64,000 nucleotides of DNA from assembly GCF_028401415.2 (NCBI RefSeq), contig NZ_CP171821.2:1612001-1676000 (forward strand). Reading direction: 5' to 3'. This document shows positions 1-8,570 of this stretch, in pieces (position 1 is the stretch's first letter; every line of letters begins with the position of its first letter). The notes beneath the pieces were generated by a model. The model was given only the letters and a program-made list of their open reading frames with translations, searched no databases and was not told where the DNA came from. This DNA comes from Glaciecola sp028401415 (lineage in GTDB: Bacteria; Pseudomonadota; Gammaproteobacteria; Enterobacterales; Alteromonadaceae). The position numbers and the translations under genes are program-made.

Positions 1-2631
1 AGTATCGAAGGCCTAATCGCGAAGGTAAGGGAAATAGAAAATATAAACGACCTGTCTGCATACAAAGCCTGTGTTCAAGAGAGTTACACATGGCTTAATG
101 AGAACTTTAAATCAGTGCATGTGGACGAGCTAGTCGTTGCTAGAAGTGATTTTACTGATGCCCTTTTATGCCATGCATGGGAGTCGCTTGACCTGCACTC
201 ACACGCAAACTTAGCATTGTGTGCTGTAGGTGGCTATGGTCGTGGGCAACTTCAACCATACTCTGATATTGATTTGCTAATTCTTAGCAAGTACAGCTTA
301 GGTAAAGGTGTTCAAGATACACTTTCGCAGTTCATTACATTTCTATGGGATATTAAGCTAGAAATTGGACAGTCTGTTAGAACCATTAAAGAAACCGTCA
401 ACCAAGCAAAGGCTGACGTAAGCATTGCCACCAACTTAGTCGAGGCTCGTCGGCTTGTGGGCTGCGAAACAACTTTTGACGCCTTAATGAATAAAATCAA
501 TACGCAGAAAGTGTGGTCAAGCAAAGCTTTCTTCCTCGCTAAACGAGAAGAACAAAATCAGCGGCATCGCAAATTTAACGACACATCATACAACCTAGAA
601 CCAAACGTTAAAGAAAACCCTGGTTGTTTGCGTGATATCCAGAACATTGGCTGGGTTGCCAAAAAGCACTTTTGCGAATACGACGGCATGACGCTGATTG
701 GTCATGGATATTTTACGGAATTAGAACACGCCGAATTAATTGAGTGTCGCTCGAACCTGTGGCAAATCAGATTTGCGCTTCATTTAGTTGCCAAGCGAAG
801 CGAAAATCGCTTGCTGTTTGACTATCAACCGGAAGTCGCTGAGTTATTGGGCTTCGGTGAAGGCAAATCCGCAGTTGAAAAAATGATGAAGCACATGTTT
901 AGAATTGTGCGCCGGGTGAGCGAGCTCAATAGCATGCTTTTGCAACGATTCCAGCAAGATATTTTGGGTATTAGCAAAAGCAAAGAAATTATTATTGATA
1001 AAGACTTTTACGTGAAAGACGGTTTAATTGGCGCAAGACACGAAGAAGTCTTCAATACTCCGCTAGCAATTTTATCCTTTCTTTCCGTGATAAAAGACAA
1101 CCCCGAGATACAAGGCCTAGACGGCGACTGTATTCGTCAACTGAGAAATGCCAGACGTCACTTTCAAAGCGCATATCACTGCACAATAGATAAATGCAGA
1201 AGCAAATTTATTGAGCTTATATCTGACCCCGCCTTTTTCGATTTAGCATGGGATGTGATGCATCGTTACGGCATCTTGCAGTCATATCTGCCGCAGTGGG
1301 ATAAGATTGTTGGCATGATGCAGTTCGATTTATTTCATGCTTACACAGTAGACGAACACACCCATCGCTTAGTTAAGCATGTCCGCCGCTACTACAAAGA
1401 TCCGAGTAAATTTCCACGCTGTACGCGTATTGTAAAAAATATGGACGATCCTCAAATTCTGTTTATTGCGGCTATCTTTCACGATATTGCCAAAGGGCGA
1501 AACGGCGATCACTCAAAGCTGGGCGCAATCGATGTGCGTGAGTTTTGCAAAAGTCACAACATCCGTAGTAAAGATACTGAGTTGATTGCATGGCTTGTGG
1601 AACAGCATTTACTGATGTCGGTCGTCGCGCAACGACGCGACATATATGATCCTGATGTAGTAAAAGAATTTGCGACTGAAGTCAAAAGCCATAAACATCT
1701 AGATTTGCTTTACTGCCTGACATTAGCTGATATTCGAGCAACCAACGATAATTTATGGAATGATTGGAAAGCATCTTTACTGAGAGAGCTCTATCTGTTG
1801 ACGCAACAAGCGCTTGACAATGGATTGGAATGCAAAAACACCTATCTTGAACGAGTTAGCGAGCACAAACAACATGCCTTAGAGAGATTAGCTCAGTCTG
1901 GTATTACCGAGGAAGATGCAAGCGTATTTTGGCAGCAGATGAAAAACGACTATTTTTCTCGCTTCAAACCGCGGCAGATTGCGTGGCATACAGAAACGAT
2001 TGTAAAAGCCAAACGACTAGATAAAGACGATATTATTGTCGCCGCCAGTAATTTAACGACGAAAGCGGGAACGGAGTTAGTTATTTATTGCCACGACCGC
2101 CCCGCATTGTTTGCACAAATTGCGTCGGTTATTGACAGCCGTAACTGCTCAATTCATGACGCACAAATTGTCGTCACCGATGACGGATACGTGTTTGACA
2201 GTATGATTATACTCGACCAAAACGCTGAGAGTATCCAATCAGAAAGTCGAGCCAGTTCTCTTGCAAAAGCAGTCCATCAACAGCTAGTGAAGCCTGGAAG
2301 ATCACATAAGAATCAGCGCCGTATGTCTCGGCAAATGAAACAGCTTGATGTCCCCACTAAAGTGCGCTTTTACTCCAGCCAAGAAAACAGCACCCTCGTT
2401 GAGCTAGAAGCCTTAGACGCACCAGGTTTATTGGCTCGCATCGGACATTTGTTCGTTGACTTAAACATCACCTTAAAGATGGCAAAAATCGCGACCATCG
2501 GCGAGCGCGCGGAAGATGTCTTTATTGTCTGCAATGAAGATGGCTTAGCATTAACGCAAGCACAACAGGTGTTATTGAAAAAACAACTTATCATTAAACT
2601 CGACCAACCGGAAGTGAACACAGCAATATGA
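1..2631 (+). CDS. glnD: GlnD, PII uridylyltransferase/uridylyl-removing enzyme (5' end outside window)
   Basis: Bifunctional enzyme that uridylylates and deuridylylates PII proteins in response to glutamine, setting nitrogen control. The frame is open from base 1. A GTG at 115 could be called as start, but the 38 codons before it read on smoothly as GlnD N-terminal sequence, so the true start lies to the left of the window. Visible order: nucleotidyltransferase motif GGYGRGQLQPYSDIDLL (from about 229), a helical region, an HD domain with FHDIAKGRNGDHS (about 1477-1515), then two C-terminal ACT domains that bind glutamine (about 2070-2180 and 2400-2540). The length (at least 876 residues) and domain order fit the family. 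The stop overlaps the dapD start as ATGA, so the two are probably translationally coupled, as in the common glnD-dapD arrangement. Confidence 0.97.
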   Translation, partial: SIEGLIAKVREIENINDLSAYKACVQESYTWLNENFKSVHVDELVVARSDFTDALLCHAWESLDLHSHANLALCAVGGYGRGQLQPYSDIDLLILSKYSLGKGVQDTLSQFITFLWDIKLEIGQSVRTIKETVNQAKADVSIATNLVEARRLVGCETTFDALMNKINTQKVWSSKAFFLAKREEQNQRHRKFNDTSYNLEPNVKENPGCLRDIQNIGWVAKKHFCEYDGMTLIGHGYFTELEHAELIECRSNLWQIRFALHLVAKRSENRLLFDYQPEVAELLGFGEGKSAVEKMMKHMFRIVRRVSELNSMLLQRFQQDILGISKSKEIIIDKDFYVKDGLIGARHEEVFNTPLAILSFLSVIKDNPEIQGLDGDCIRQLRNARRHFQSAYHCTIDKCRSKFIELISDPAFFDLAWDVMHRYGILQSYLPQWDKIVGMMQFDLFHAYTVDEHTHRLVKHVRRYYKDPSKFPRCTRIVKNMDDPQILFIAAIFHDIAKGRNGDHSKLGAIDVREFCKSHNIRSKDTELIAWLVEQHLLMSVVAQRRDIYDPDVVKEFATEVKSHKHLDLLYCLTLADIRATNDNLWNDWKASLLRELYLLTQQALDNGLECKNTYLERVSEHKQHALERLAQSGITEEDASVFWQQMKNDYFSRFKPRQIAWHTETIVKAKRLDKDDIIVAASNLTTKAGTELVIYCHDRPALFAQIASVIDSRNCSIHDAQIVVTDDGYVFDSMIILDQNAESIQSESRASSLAKAVHQQLVKPGRSHKNQRRMSRQMKQLDVPTKVRFYSSQENSTLVELEALDAPGLLARIGHLFVDLNITLKMAKIATIGERAEDVFIVCNEDGLALTQAQQVLLKKQLIIKLDQPEVNTAI

Positions 2632-3464
2632 CTAGAACAGCTCAAGAACTAGCGCCAATAATTGAACATGCCTTTGATACGCGAGATACCTTTACCGCAC
2701 AAACTGCCACTGACGACTTAAAAAATGCAGTGACTGAAACCATCGCCCTTTTAAATACCGGAGAAGCACGCGTTGCACAAAAAATAAACGGTAATTGGCA
2801 GGTGAACGAATGGTTGAAAAAGGCCGTGCTCTTATTCTTTAAACTTAATGATAATCAAGTAATGCCCGGCGCAGAATCTACTTTTTATGACAAAGTCCCA
2901 TTAAAGTTCTGCGATTATGATGCCCAGCGTTTTGCTAAAGAAGGCATGCGAGTCGTGCCACCTGCGACCGTGCGTACTGGCACATATATCGGTAGCAGCG
3001 TTGTGCTTATGCCCTCTTATGTCAACATTGGCGCGTATGTAGACAGCGGCACGATGGTGGATACTTGGGCAACGGTTGGTTCGTGTGCGCAAATTGGCAA
3101 GAATGTCCATTTGTCTGGCGGCGTTGGGATTGGTGGGGTACTTGAGCCACTCCAAGCGAGTCCAACCATCATTGAAGATAACTGCTTTATTGGCGCACGC
3201 TCTGAAATAGTGGAAGGCGTGATTGTTGAGGAAGGTGCGGTAATCTCTATGGGGGTATACATAGGGCAATCGACTCGCATTTACGACCGCGAGACAGGCG
3301 AAGTACATTATGGACGAGTGCCCGCGGGCGCTGTAGTGGTCCCCGGTAACCTACCCAGTAAAGATGGAAAATACAGCCTTTATGCTGCAATTATCGTGAA
3401 AAAAGTGGACGCCAAAACACGCGCTAAAGTGGGCATAAATGCCTTATTGAGAGGCGCAGAATAG
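2628..3464 (+). CDS. dapD: DapD, tetrahydrodipicolinate N-succinyltransferase
   Basis: Transfers succinyl from succinyl-CoA to tetrahydrodipicolinate in the succinylase branch of lysine and meso-diaminopimelate synthesis, in the cytoplasm. The 278-residue protein has the family layout: a helical N-terminal domain (to about residue 95), then a left-handed beta helix of hexapeptide repeats with stretches such as YIGSSVVLMPSYVNIGAYVD and GVGIGGVLEP, and a C-terminal segment ending in GINALLRGAE. Its ATG overlaps the glnD stop by 4 bases. The TAG stop at 3462-3464 lies next to the unusual start region of the following thioesterase frame. Length is close to the roughly 274 residues of enterobacterial DapD, and nothing looks degraded. 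Confidence 0.97.
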   Translation: MTRTAQELAPIIEHAFDTRDTFTAQTATDDLKNAVTETIALLNTGEARVAQKINGNWQVNEWLKKAVLLFFKLNDNQVMPGAESTFYDKVPLKFCDYDAQRFAKEGMRVVPPATVRTGTYIGSSVVLMPSYVNIGAYVDSGTMVDTWATVGSCAQIGKNVHLSGGVGIGGVLEPLQASPTIIEDNCFIGARSEIVEGVIVEEGAVISMGVYIGQSTRIYDRETGEVHYGRVPAGAVVVPGNLPSKDGKYSLYAAIIVKKVDAKTRAKVGINALLRGAE

Positions 3465-3472
3465 TTAATTTA

Positions 3473-3919
3473 ATTGAGCAAAATGAACTAAGCCTTGCCA
3501 TTCGCGTTAGATATGCCGAATGCGATGCGCAAGGTGTCGTCTTTAATTCACGATACGGTGAGTATGCTGATTTGGCCGGCACCGAATACATGCGCGCTTT
3601 GATTGGTGATTATGCGAAGTTAACTAAGCAAGGCTTTGAAACTCAGGTGGTGAGTTATCACATCGATTGGAAAGGCTCAGCAAAATTTGATGATGTGCTT
3701 CTGTTGAAGGTATCTACGTGTCACGTGGGCAATACATCTTTTACTTTTGGGATTCAATGCTTTAAAAGACAGCGCGATGGCGGTATCGAAAAACTTGCTG
3801 AGATGAAAGTAACTTACGTTATGGTAGACGCTGTTCATTTCAAAAAATGTACGATACCCGGCTCACTTAAACAAGCCTTTGCCAAACCGTTTAGACGGTC
3901 CGTAAATCAGGCAGGATAA
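3473..3919 (+). CDS. Hotdog-fold acyl-CoA thioesterase (YbgC/FadM-like), non-canonical start
   Basis: Predicted 4-hydroxybenzoyl-CoA-type thioesterase. The family motif RVRYAECDAQGVVFNSRYGE, with its catalytic Asp, lies at about 3503-3562, followed by the conserved region DWKGSAKFDDVL and a short C-terminus. The first ATG/GTG/TTG in frame is TTG 3572, but starting there removes the catalytic motif. The frame is open upstream through the dapD stop. The position homologs would start from corresponds to ATT 3473. ATA 3461 is another candidate: it overlaps the dapD stop and has GAGG at 3451-3454 six bases before it. I chose 3473 on protein length (about 148 residues). The family call is firm; the start is not. 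A point mutation of an original ATG, or a sequence error, would also explain this. Confidence 0.72.
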   Translation: MEQNELSLAIRVRYAECDAQGVVFNSRYGEYADLAGTEYMRALIGDYAKLTKQGFETQVVSYHIDWKGSAKFDDVLLLKVSTCHVGNTSFTFGIQCFKRQRDGGIEKLAEMKVTYVMVDAVHFKKCTIPGSLKQAFAKPFRRSVNQAG

Positions 3920-3956
3920 ACCTCCTCAACGCTGGATCGTCTAAACGTAACTTGCC

Positions 3957-4406
3957 TTACTCGGTAAGTTCAGAGAGCTGTGTTTTAACCCAAGGCACAA
4001 CCTCTTCTTCTGGGGCAAGCGTTTCCATTGCATCAACTTCAAATAACTCACTGACTGACTTTCCTTGAAGCTCATTAAGCAGCTCGAAAAATTGCCTGCC
4101 TCCCCCACAATAAGAGTCGCCGTAGCTGCTATCGCCCAACGCGACCACTGCAAAGGGTTTTCCGTCCATCAGAGGAAAAGTATCGCGAAGCTCTGAGTGG
4201 AAAAATTCCAAGTTAGGTGGAATGTCGCCTTGTCCAGTGGTTGAGGTGATCACAAGCACCGATTCGGCCTCTTTAAAATCATCGACAGATGGGTCAGTAA
4301 ACACCTCACATGAGGCGCCCTCGGCCTCAAGCATAGTTTGAACCTCTTCGGCAACGTGTTGGGCATTACCGTAAACTGAACCTGCAAAAATACTGACACT
4401 GCGCAT
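3957..4406 (-). CDS. yqcA: YqcA-like flavodoxin (MioC family)
   Basis: Short-chain flavodoxin that binds FMN and is expected to carry electrons in the cytoplasm; the redox partner is not known from sequence. The 149-residue protein has the phosphate-binding loop GSVYGNAQHVAEE near residues 9-21, the TSTTGQGDIPPN loop near 54-65, and VVALGDSSYGDSYCGGGRQF near 88-107, all typical of flavodoxins. The length equals that of E. coli YqcA. It follows truC on the same strand with about a 100-base gap, matching the truC-yqcA neighbourhood of many gammaproteobacteria, so the two are probably co-transcribed. MioC is the close alternative name; the neighbour favours YqcA. Confidence 0.9.
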   Translation of the reverse strand: MRSVSIFAGSVYGNAQHVAEEVQTMLEAEGASCEVFTDPSVDDFKEAESVLVITSTTGQGDIPPNLEFFHSELRDTFPLMDGKPFAVVALGDSSYGDSYCGGGRQFFELLNELQGKSVSELFEVDAMETLAPEEEVVPWVKTQLSELTE

Positions 4407-4508
4407 CTTAACTTCCTTTAACGATTTCTATTTGTCTACCATTTTCAATTTGTATGACACTTTGAGGTGTGCTTACGGATGTTTGGCTTTTTTCGATTAA
4501 TTCAAGCC

Positions 4509-5249
4509 TTAACCCGCGCTAATATTGCGTGCGTTTAATATGAATAGTGCCTGCTTAACATCCTCATCTAATTCAGTAGATAAGGTCAAAGGCTCATGGC
4601 TTAGCGGATGTTTAAAGCTTAGACTCGTTGCAACAAGCGCAAGACGGTTCAAACTTAAATGTTCTCTCGCGTAGCGGTTTTGCCTACCATCACCATGAGT
4701 AGTGTCACCGATAATTGGATGTCGAAGATGCGCCATATGTCTTCGAAGCTGATGCTTTCGACCTGTGCGTGGTTTGAGCTCAACCCATGTAAAACGACTG
4801 GTCTTATAACGAGATACAGGAAAGGGCAATTCAAAATGTTCCACCGGCTTTATACTGGTGATGGCTTGTTTCGCTGGATTAGCTTTACTGAGCTTGTCTG
4901 TCATTTTGTCCAAGTCTTCTACCAAAGGATAGTCCAGTACCTGTGCATCATGCAGATATCCACGAACGATAGCGTGATAACATTTACTGACTTCCCCTTG
5001 TTCAAATGCAAAACTTAATAGCTTAGCTACTGCCGAAGATAAAGCAAAAACGATAAGGCCTGATGTGGGTTTATCTAAACGATGAACAGAGTAAACATAG
5101 CATCCAATTTGATCACGCAATTGCTGCACCAAAAATTGGGTTTCACGCTTGTCTATTAAACTGCGGTGAACTAACAATCCAGAAGGCTTGTGGACAACCA
5201 CAATGTGCTCATCCTGAAAAACGATGTGTAAATCATGTTGAGTAGACAT
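4509..5249 (-). CDS. truC: TruC, tRNA pseudouridine(65) synthase
   Basis: Converts U65 of certain tRNAs to pseudouridine. RluA/RsuA-family fold with the catalytic motif HRLDKPTSGLIVFAL (catalytic Asp in RLDKPTSG), NKPSG-like opening VVVHKPSGLLVHRS, and the late motif KTGRKHQLRRHMAHLRHPIIGDTTHGDG written here as RTGRKHQLRRHM. I start at ATG 5249 (MSTQHDLHIVF), because family members begin just before this point. An upstream ATG at 5273 is in frame and would add eight residues. No strong ribosome binding site decides between them. It is divergent from the DUF3549 gene and upstream of yqcA. Confidence 0.93.
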   Translation of the reverse strand: MSTQHDLHIVFQDEHIVVVHKPSGLLVHRSLIDKRETQFLVQQLRDQIGCYVYSVHRLDKPTSGLIVFALSSAVAKLLSFAFEQGEVSKCYHAIVRGYLHDAQVLDYPLVEDLDKMTDKLSKANPAKQAITSIKPVEHFELPFPVSRYKTSRFTWVELKPRTGRKHQLRRHMAHLRHPIIGDTTHGDGRQNRYAREHLSLNRLALVATSLSFKHPLSHEPLTLSTELDEDVKQALFILNARNISAG

Positions 5250-5383
5250 TGAATATATACATGTTTGCCACAATTGATAGAATACAAGATGAGTCTACAC
5301 GAAAAGCAATCAGCAATGTTAGCGCTTATGTGTTCAAGTTTCTGCTCACATCACACATCAACAACTAGGATCGCATCCCATTC

Positions 5384-6472
5384 ATGAGCACGACAAAATC
5401 CTTTGGCACATTAAGCGAGTTTTTAATGCAGGCTGGCACCGAATATATTATCTATGACATTAGCCGAGCTCGCAGATTAGTTAGCAATCAAGAGTTCTTC
5501 GATTACGAATTAAATAATGAGCCCTTTCCGACTCCGCGACAGGCTCACGCTTGGTTATGTATAGTCTTTTGGAATAAACAAATCCGCAATAAAAATAATG
5601 AGCAAGAGCACTATATCTGGTTTATTAAGTTACCCATTGATGAGCGAGGTCTAATCATGCAAGCCGCCCGCGATCAATTCTTGCACATTGTTGTGGAGGC
5701 ACTTGGTCAAGATATGCAGCGTGCAGATGAAAAGCAAGCCCAGCTTCCAGAGAACCCTTTCGTTTTTGCGCCAAGTCAGCAGCAGCTAGCGGATTGCAAC
5801 GCGAGTATTCGGAAACAGTTGAAACTGCCTGAAAGGGAGGGATTCTCCAAAGCAAAGCATTATATAAGTGCGCCAAGCGTGCAGTCTTGGAATGACCTGT
5901 CGGTACAAGATATGTCCGACTTGGCTGTCAACATAAACGCGCCAGAGATTGCGAATGCTTTAGCGCAAAATTTTGACATTTTGCCCACACCCGTGGCCAT
6001 TTGTTTATGCAGTACATTCGAAGGGATACCGCTTCCCCCGAGGGTCAGCGACAGCTTGCTTGCATATCATACAAGGTGTGAAACCTCACTTGCACCAATG
6101 GTTCTGCGCGCACTAGCGAGCACCAATACCGTTACGGTTGACAAGCACATCGAAGCGCTCATTTTAGAAAAGAACTTAGATACCGAAACGCTAATTGTTA
6201 TCGCTGGACGTCATTGGCAGCGACTGATTCCCAATGGAAAGACTGATGATTTGGCAGATTCGCTTTTAGCAAGCTATTTGGAGCAACTCGCAAATGCAGA
6301 CTCGAGCTACGCATTATTCAAAGGTGTATTCGCTGATTTAGTCAGGTTGCCTTCGCTTCGTACGTTTTTGCTTGCGATGATACGCCAGCCTCTTGGCAAA
6401 GACGCACTGCAACTTGCCGTGACGCATCTTCTTTCTGAAGCTGAGTCAGCTCCAAAAAACGCTCACAATTAA
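5384..6472 (+). CDS. DUF3549 family protein
   Basis: A 362-residue cytoplasmic protein of a conserved gammaproteobacterial family with no assigned function (Pfam DUF3549). It opens with TLSEFLMQAGTEYIIYDISRARRLV, typical of the family, followed by a long helical region; no signal peptide or membrane segment is visible. It starts 134 bases from the truC start in the opposite direction, so the two share a divergent promoter region. The DUF3301 gene follows 11 bases after the stop, and this pair recurs next to truC in related bacteria. The family call is from memory of the opening motif and the neighbourhood. Confidence 0.82.
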   Translation: MSTTKSFGTLSEFLMQAGTEYIIYDISRARRLVSNQEFFDYELNNEPFPTPRQAHAWLCIVFWNKQIRNKNNEQEHYIWFIKLPIDERGLIMQAARDQFLHIVVEALGQDMQRADEKQAQLPENPFVFAPSQQQLADCNASIRKQLKLPEREGFSKAKHYISAPSVQSWNDLSVQDMSDLAVNINAPEIANALAQNFDILPTPVAICLCSTFEGIPLPPRVSDSLLAYHTRCETSLAPMVLRALASTNTVTVDKHIEALILEKNLDTETLIVIAGRHWQRLIPNGKTDDLADSLLASYLEQLANADSSYALFKGVFADLVRLPSLRTFLLAMIRQPLGKDALQLAVTHLLSEAESAPKNAHN

Positions 6473-6483
6473 GGCGTAACAAT

Positions 6484-6801
6484 ATGGATATGTATAGTCT
6501 GATTATTCTTTTATGTCTGTTAATGATCGGTCTGCAGTTTTGGAGATTGCGAGGAATTGCTGAATCAACGATAAGCTTCGCACAGCGCTATTGCCAGAAG
6601 GAAGGATTGCAATATATTTCACTCGCTAGGGTTAAAACGCGTATGAGCGTAAAAAGAGGTAAGCCTGACTGGCATATTATCTACCAATTAGAATTCAGCA
6701 GCGATGGTGAAACCAATTACACTGGCAGTATCACCACACATGGACGTAAAGTAATGAAAGTTGAATTACCCGTTTACCGCCTAGCCCCCGACGCTAATTA
6801 A
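6484..6801 (+). CDS. DUF3301 family membrane-anchored protein
   Basis: A 105-residue protein with one N-terminal membrane segment (residues about 4-22, SLIILLCLLMIGLQFWRL), then a small soluble domain with the family-like string CQKEGLQYISLARVKTRMSVKRG. It follows the DUF3549 gene by 11 bases and is followed by a clear terminator, so the two form a short operon. Function is not known. The soluble part is probably cytoplasmic, given the positive residues after the helix (RLRG), but that is inference. Confidence 0.82.
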   Translation: MDMYSLIILLCLLMIGLQFWRLRGIAESTISFAQRYCQKEGLQYISLARVKTRMSVKRGKPDWHIIYQLEFSSDGETNYTGSITTHGRKVMKVELPVYRLAPDAN

Positions 6802-6830
6802 CCTGGGCTCTGGATAATAGACAGGCACAA

Positions 6831-6858
6831 AAAAGCAGGCCATAAGCCTGCTTTTCTG
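6831..6858 (+). terminator. Rho-independent terminator after the DUF3549-DUF3301 operon
   Basis: Perfect 10-base-pair stem between 6831-6840 and 6846-6855 with a 5-base loop (CATAA). The stem has a GCAGGC core flanked by A and T runs, so it can act in either direction. It lies 30 bases after the DUF3301 stop. Confidence 0.9.
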
Positions 6859-7361
6859 TGAAATTTTGAGCATCCTTCTCGGCGTTCCATTGCTAAAACA
6901 TCATCCCGATAAAATCCTTTACACCCCTTTCCATTTTCATCCCACTCTTCCTAAGCAGGCAACATATCCATATGCCGATCCCTTTTCCTTTCCTTTACCA
7001 GCGTTTTCCCTTTCCGCTCGCGACACATCCTGCATCTGTTTCGTCCATGTGAGTTTACATCCTGAAACTCTTGTCTTCGTCGCTTCTTGCTTTCCCTGAA
7101 GACGTGATAATCATATCGAAGACAGATTACGAAAAGTAAAATAAATTTAATATAAATCGATGTAAGACATACGTGCTGATGGGAAGAAAAGAATTAAGAT
7201 TATGATTTTGTTAATTTTTATTCTAAGGCATAAGCAATTGGTGGACTAACAAAAGCACGAATACCGACGAACAGGTAGGAGATATCTTACGTAGTGCTAT
7301 GACAAATAAGAAGCTCATTTCTAAAGCATCTAAGGTGCTGTTGAGCTTCACTGTATGAAAT
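6859..7361. other. 503-base intergenic region: pyrimidine-rich block plus a hairpin
   Basis: No convincing gene. From about 6860 to 7100 the plus strand is dominated by C and T, with many TTCC/CCTTT runs. A frame open through this block (6866-7099) has a biased, motif-free translation and no ribosome binding site. From 7100 on, composition returns to AT-rich. An 8-base perfect inverted repeat (GAAGCTCA at 7310-7317 and TGAGCTTC at 7342-7349, with an inner AGCA/TGCT pairing) lies just past the end of the acetyltransferase gene and may end its transcript, although it lacks a T run. A short untranslated RNA cannot be excluded. Confidence 0.5.
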
Positions 7362-8003
7362 TTAAACCGATGTCGGTCGAAACATCACTTTACCAGTGAT
7401 ATTACCCACTTCAATATCGTCCACATGCTTGAATTGCGCGTCTTTAAAAAAGGATAAACACTTCGGCAGTGTGACTAATACACCAATCCCTTCAGATTGC
7501 ATATCTTCATCTAGTAAAGATAACATTGCGCTCATTAGAACATGCCCCAGGCCAATATCTTGATGATCCGGATGCACGCCTATGAGGGAGAGCATGTAGT
7601 AGTTTTGAGCAGGGATTTTATCTCTGACCTTTTCTTCTTTTGCGATCATTTGTTTAGTGCCCAGGTACCCAGCAGTCAAAAGCATCTTTAGTCGCCAGTG
7701 CCAAAAACGACCTGCACCAAAAGAAGCATCGGGGCCTATCATACAAGAAACCGCTAACAAGCGACCGTCATCATACAATCCAATTAGGGGTTGTTCAGAC
7801 TCCCAAAACGTATTGATTTCCTCTCGGATAGCGCTTCGCAGTCTTGCTTCGTAACCCTCTCGCTCAGCTTGGAAAATATCAACAAAAAGCGGATCGTCAA
7901 AGTAAGCGTTATATAATATTGACGCAGCTACTTTTAAATCATCTGCACCAAGATATGCAGGTGTGACGGCTGCCAAATCCGGTTTGTAAGCTGATACGGT
8001 CAT
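7362..8003 (-). CDS. GNAT-family N-acetyltransferase
   Basis: A 213-residue soluble protein with the GNAT acetyl-CoA-binding core: SLIGVHPDHQDIGLGHVLMSAML, where the usual Q/R-x-x-G-x-G/A loop appears as QDIGLGH, followed by a strand (GVLVTL) and the late helix LSFFKDAQFKHVD. The first 100 residues form the variable acceptor-binding half. The substrate cannot be read from sequence. The gene stands alone between the pyrimidine-rich intergenic block and the DUF3192 lipoprotein gene, both neighbours being at least 170 bases away, so it is probably transcribed on its own. Confidence 0.88.
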   Translation of the reverse strand: MTVSAYKPDLAAVTPAYLGADDLKVAASILYNAYFDDPLFVDIFQAEREGYEARLRSAIREEINTFWESEQPLIGLYDDGRLLAVSCMIGPDASFGAGRFWHWRLKMLLTAGYLGTKQMIAKEEKVRDKIPAQNYYMLSLIGVHPDHQDIGLGHVLMSAMLSLLDEDMQSEGIGVLVTLPKCLSFFKDAQFKHVDDIEVGNITGKVMFRPTSV

Positions 8004-8180
8004 GCGATATCTCCAAAACTTAAGTCAAGTCGCTGTGAACATAGCGATAAGTCTTAAGTGTAATGTACGCAGTAAATTTTGTAACATCTTTTTTACAAAA
8101 AATTACTGCGCGCCATGATTCCCGAGGACGTAATAGCTTTTTTGTATAGTTTGCTCCAAAGGAGCTAACTATAATGTTAC

Positions 8181-8570
8181 TTAGAGGTGGCTAAGCGCGG
8201 TTTCACCCCAGCCAATCAGCTCATTGTTCATAAATACAAGCGGCGTGCATTCATCTTTAGTGGTGATACCATCGTTTTCCCGATGCTGCGTTCTATACCA
8301 GAGTAATTGATATTCTTTATCGCCTTGCTTTAATGCTTCGTTAAACGCTGCGGGTCCCATTTTATCAGTGATACTTTGCTTGGATGCACCTAGGCTAAGG
8401 TTAGACACATGTTCACGATTCGCCTTTTGCTCTTTTTGCCAACTTGAATAATGGTGGCCTGCGAAGTCCGAATCAAAGCCATCATCATCAATCGAAATGA
8501 CACATGCGCTTAGTGAAAAAGCAGTAGCGATCACGATAGCTGACATCGCGAAATTTTTCGTTTTATTCAT
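8181..8570 (-). CDS. DUF3192 family lipoprotein
   Basis: A 129-residue lipoprotein. The N-terminus MNKTKNFAMSAIVIATAFSLSACV has a basic start, a hydrophobic stretch and the lipobox LSAC, so it should be lipidated at Cys23 or nearby and sent to the envelope. The mature part, with WQKEQKANREHVSNLSLG and the C-terminal TPLVFMNNELIGWGETAL, resembles the DUF3192 family (function unknown). This family has a weak likeness to SmpA/BamE-type small lipoproteins in its 'LSLGASKQSITDKMG' segment. It is a single gene with the large inverted repeat upstream of it. Confidence 0.85.
   Translation of the reverse strand: MNKTKNFAMSAIVIATAFSLSACVISIDDDGFDSDFAGHHYSSWQKEQKANREHVSNLSLGASKQSITDKMGPAAFNEALKQGDKEYQLLWYRTQHRENDGITTKDECTPLVFMNNELIGWGETALSHL

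Noticed and set aside
3572..3919. Thioesterase started at the TTG at 3572
   Set aside because: This would remove the conserved catalytic motif that is coded in the same frame upstream.
6866..7099. Open frame of 77 codons in the pyrimidine-rich block
   Set aside because: Translation is Phe/Pro/Ser-rich without any motif, no ribosome binding site, and it follows directly from the base bias of the block.
7286..7345. 19-codon frame starting with ATG near 7299
   Set aside because: Too short to support; its second half coincides with the hairpin that explains the sequence better.
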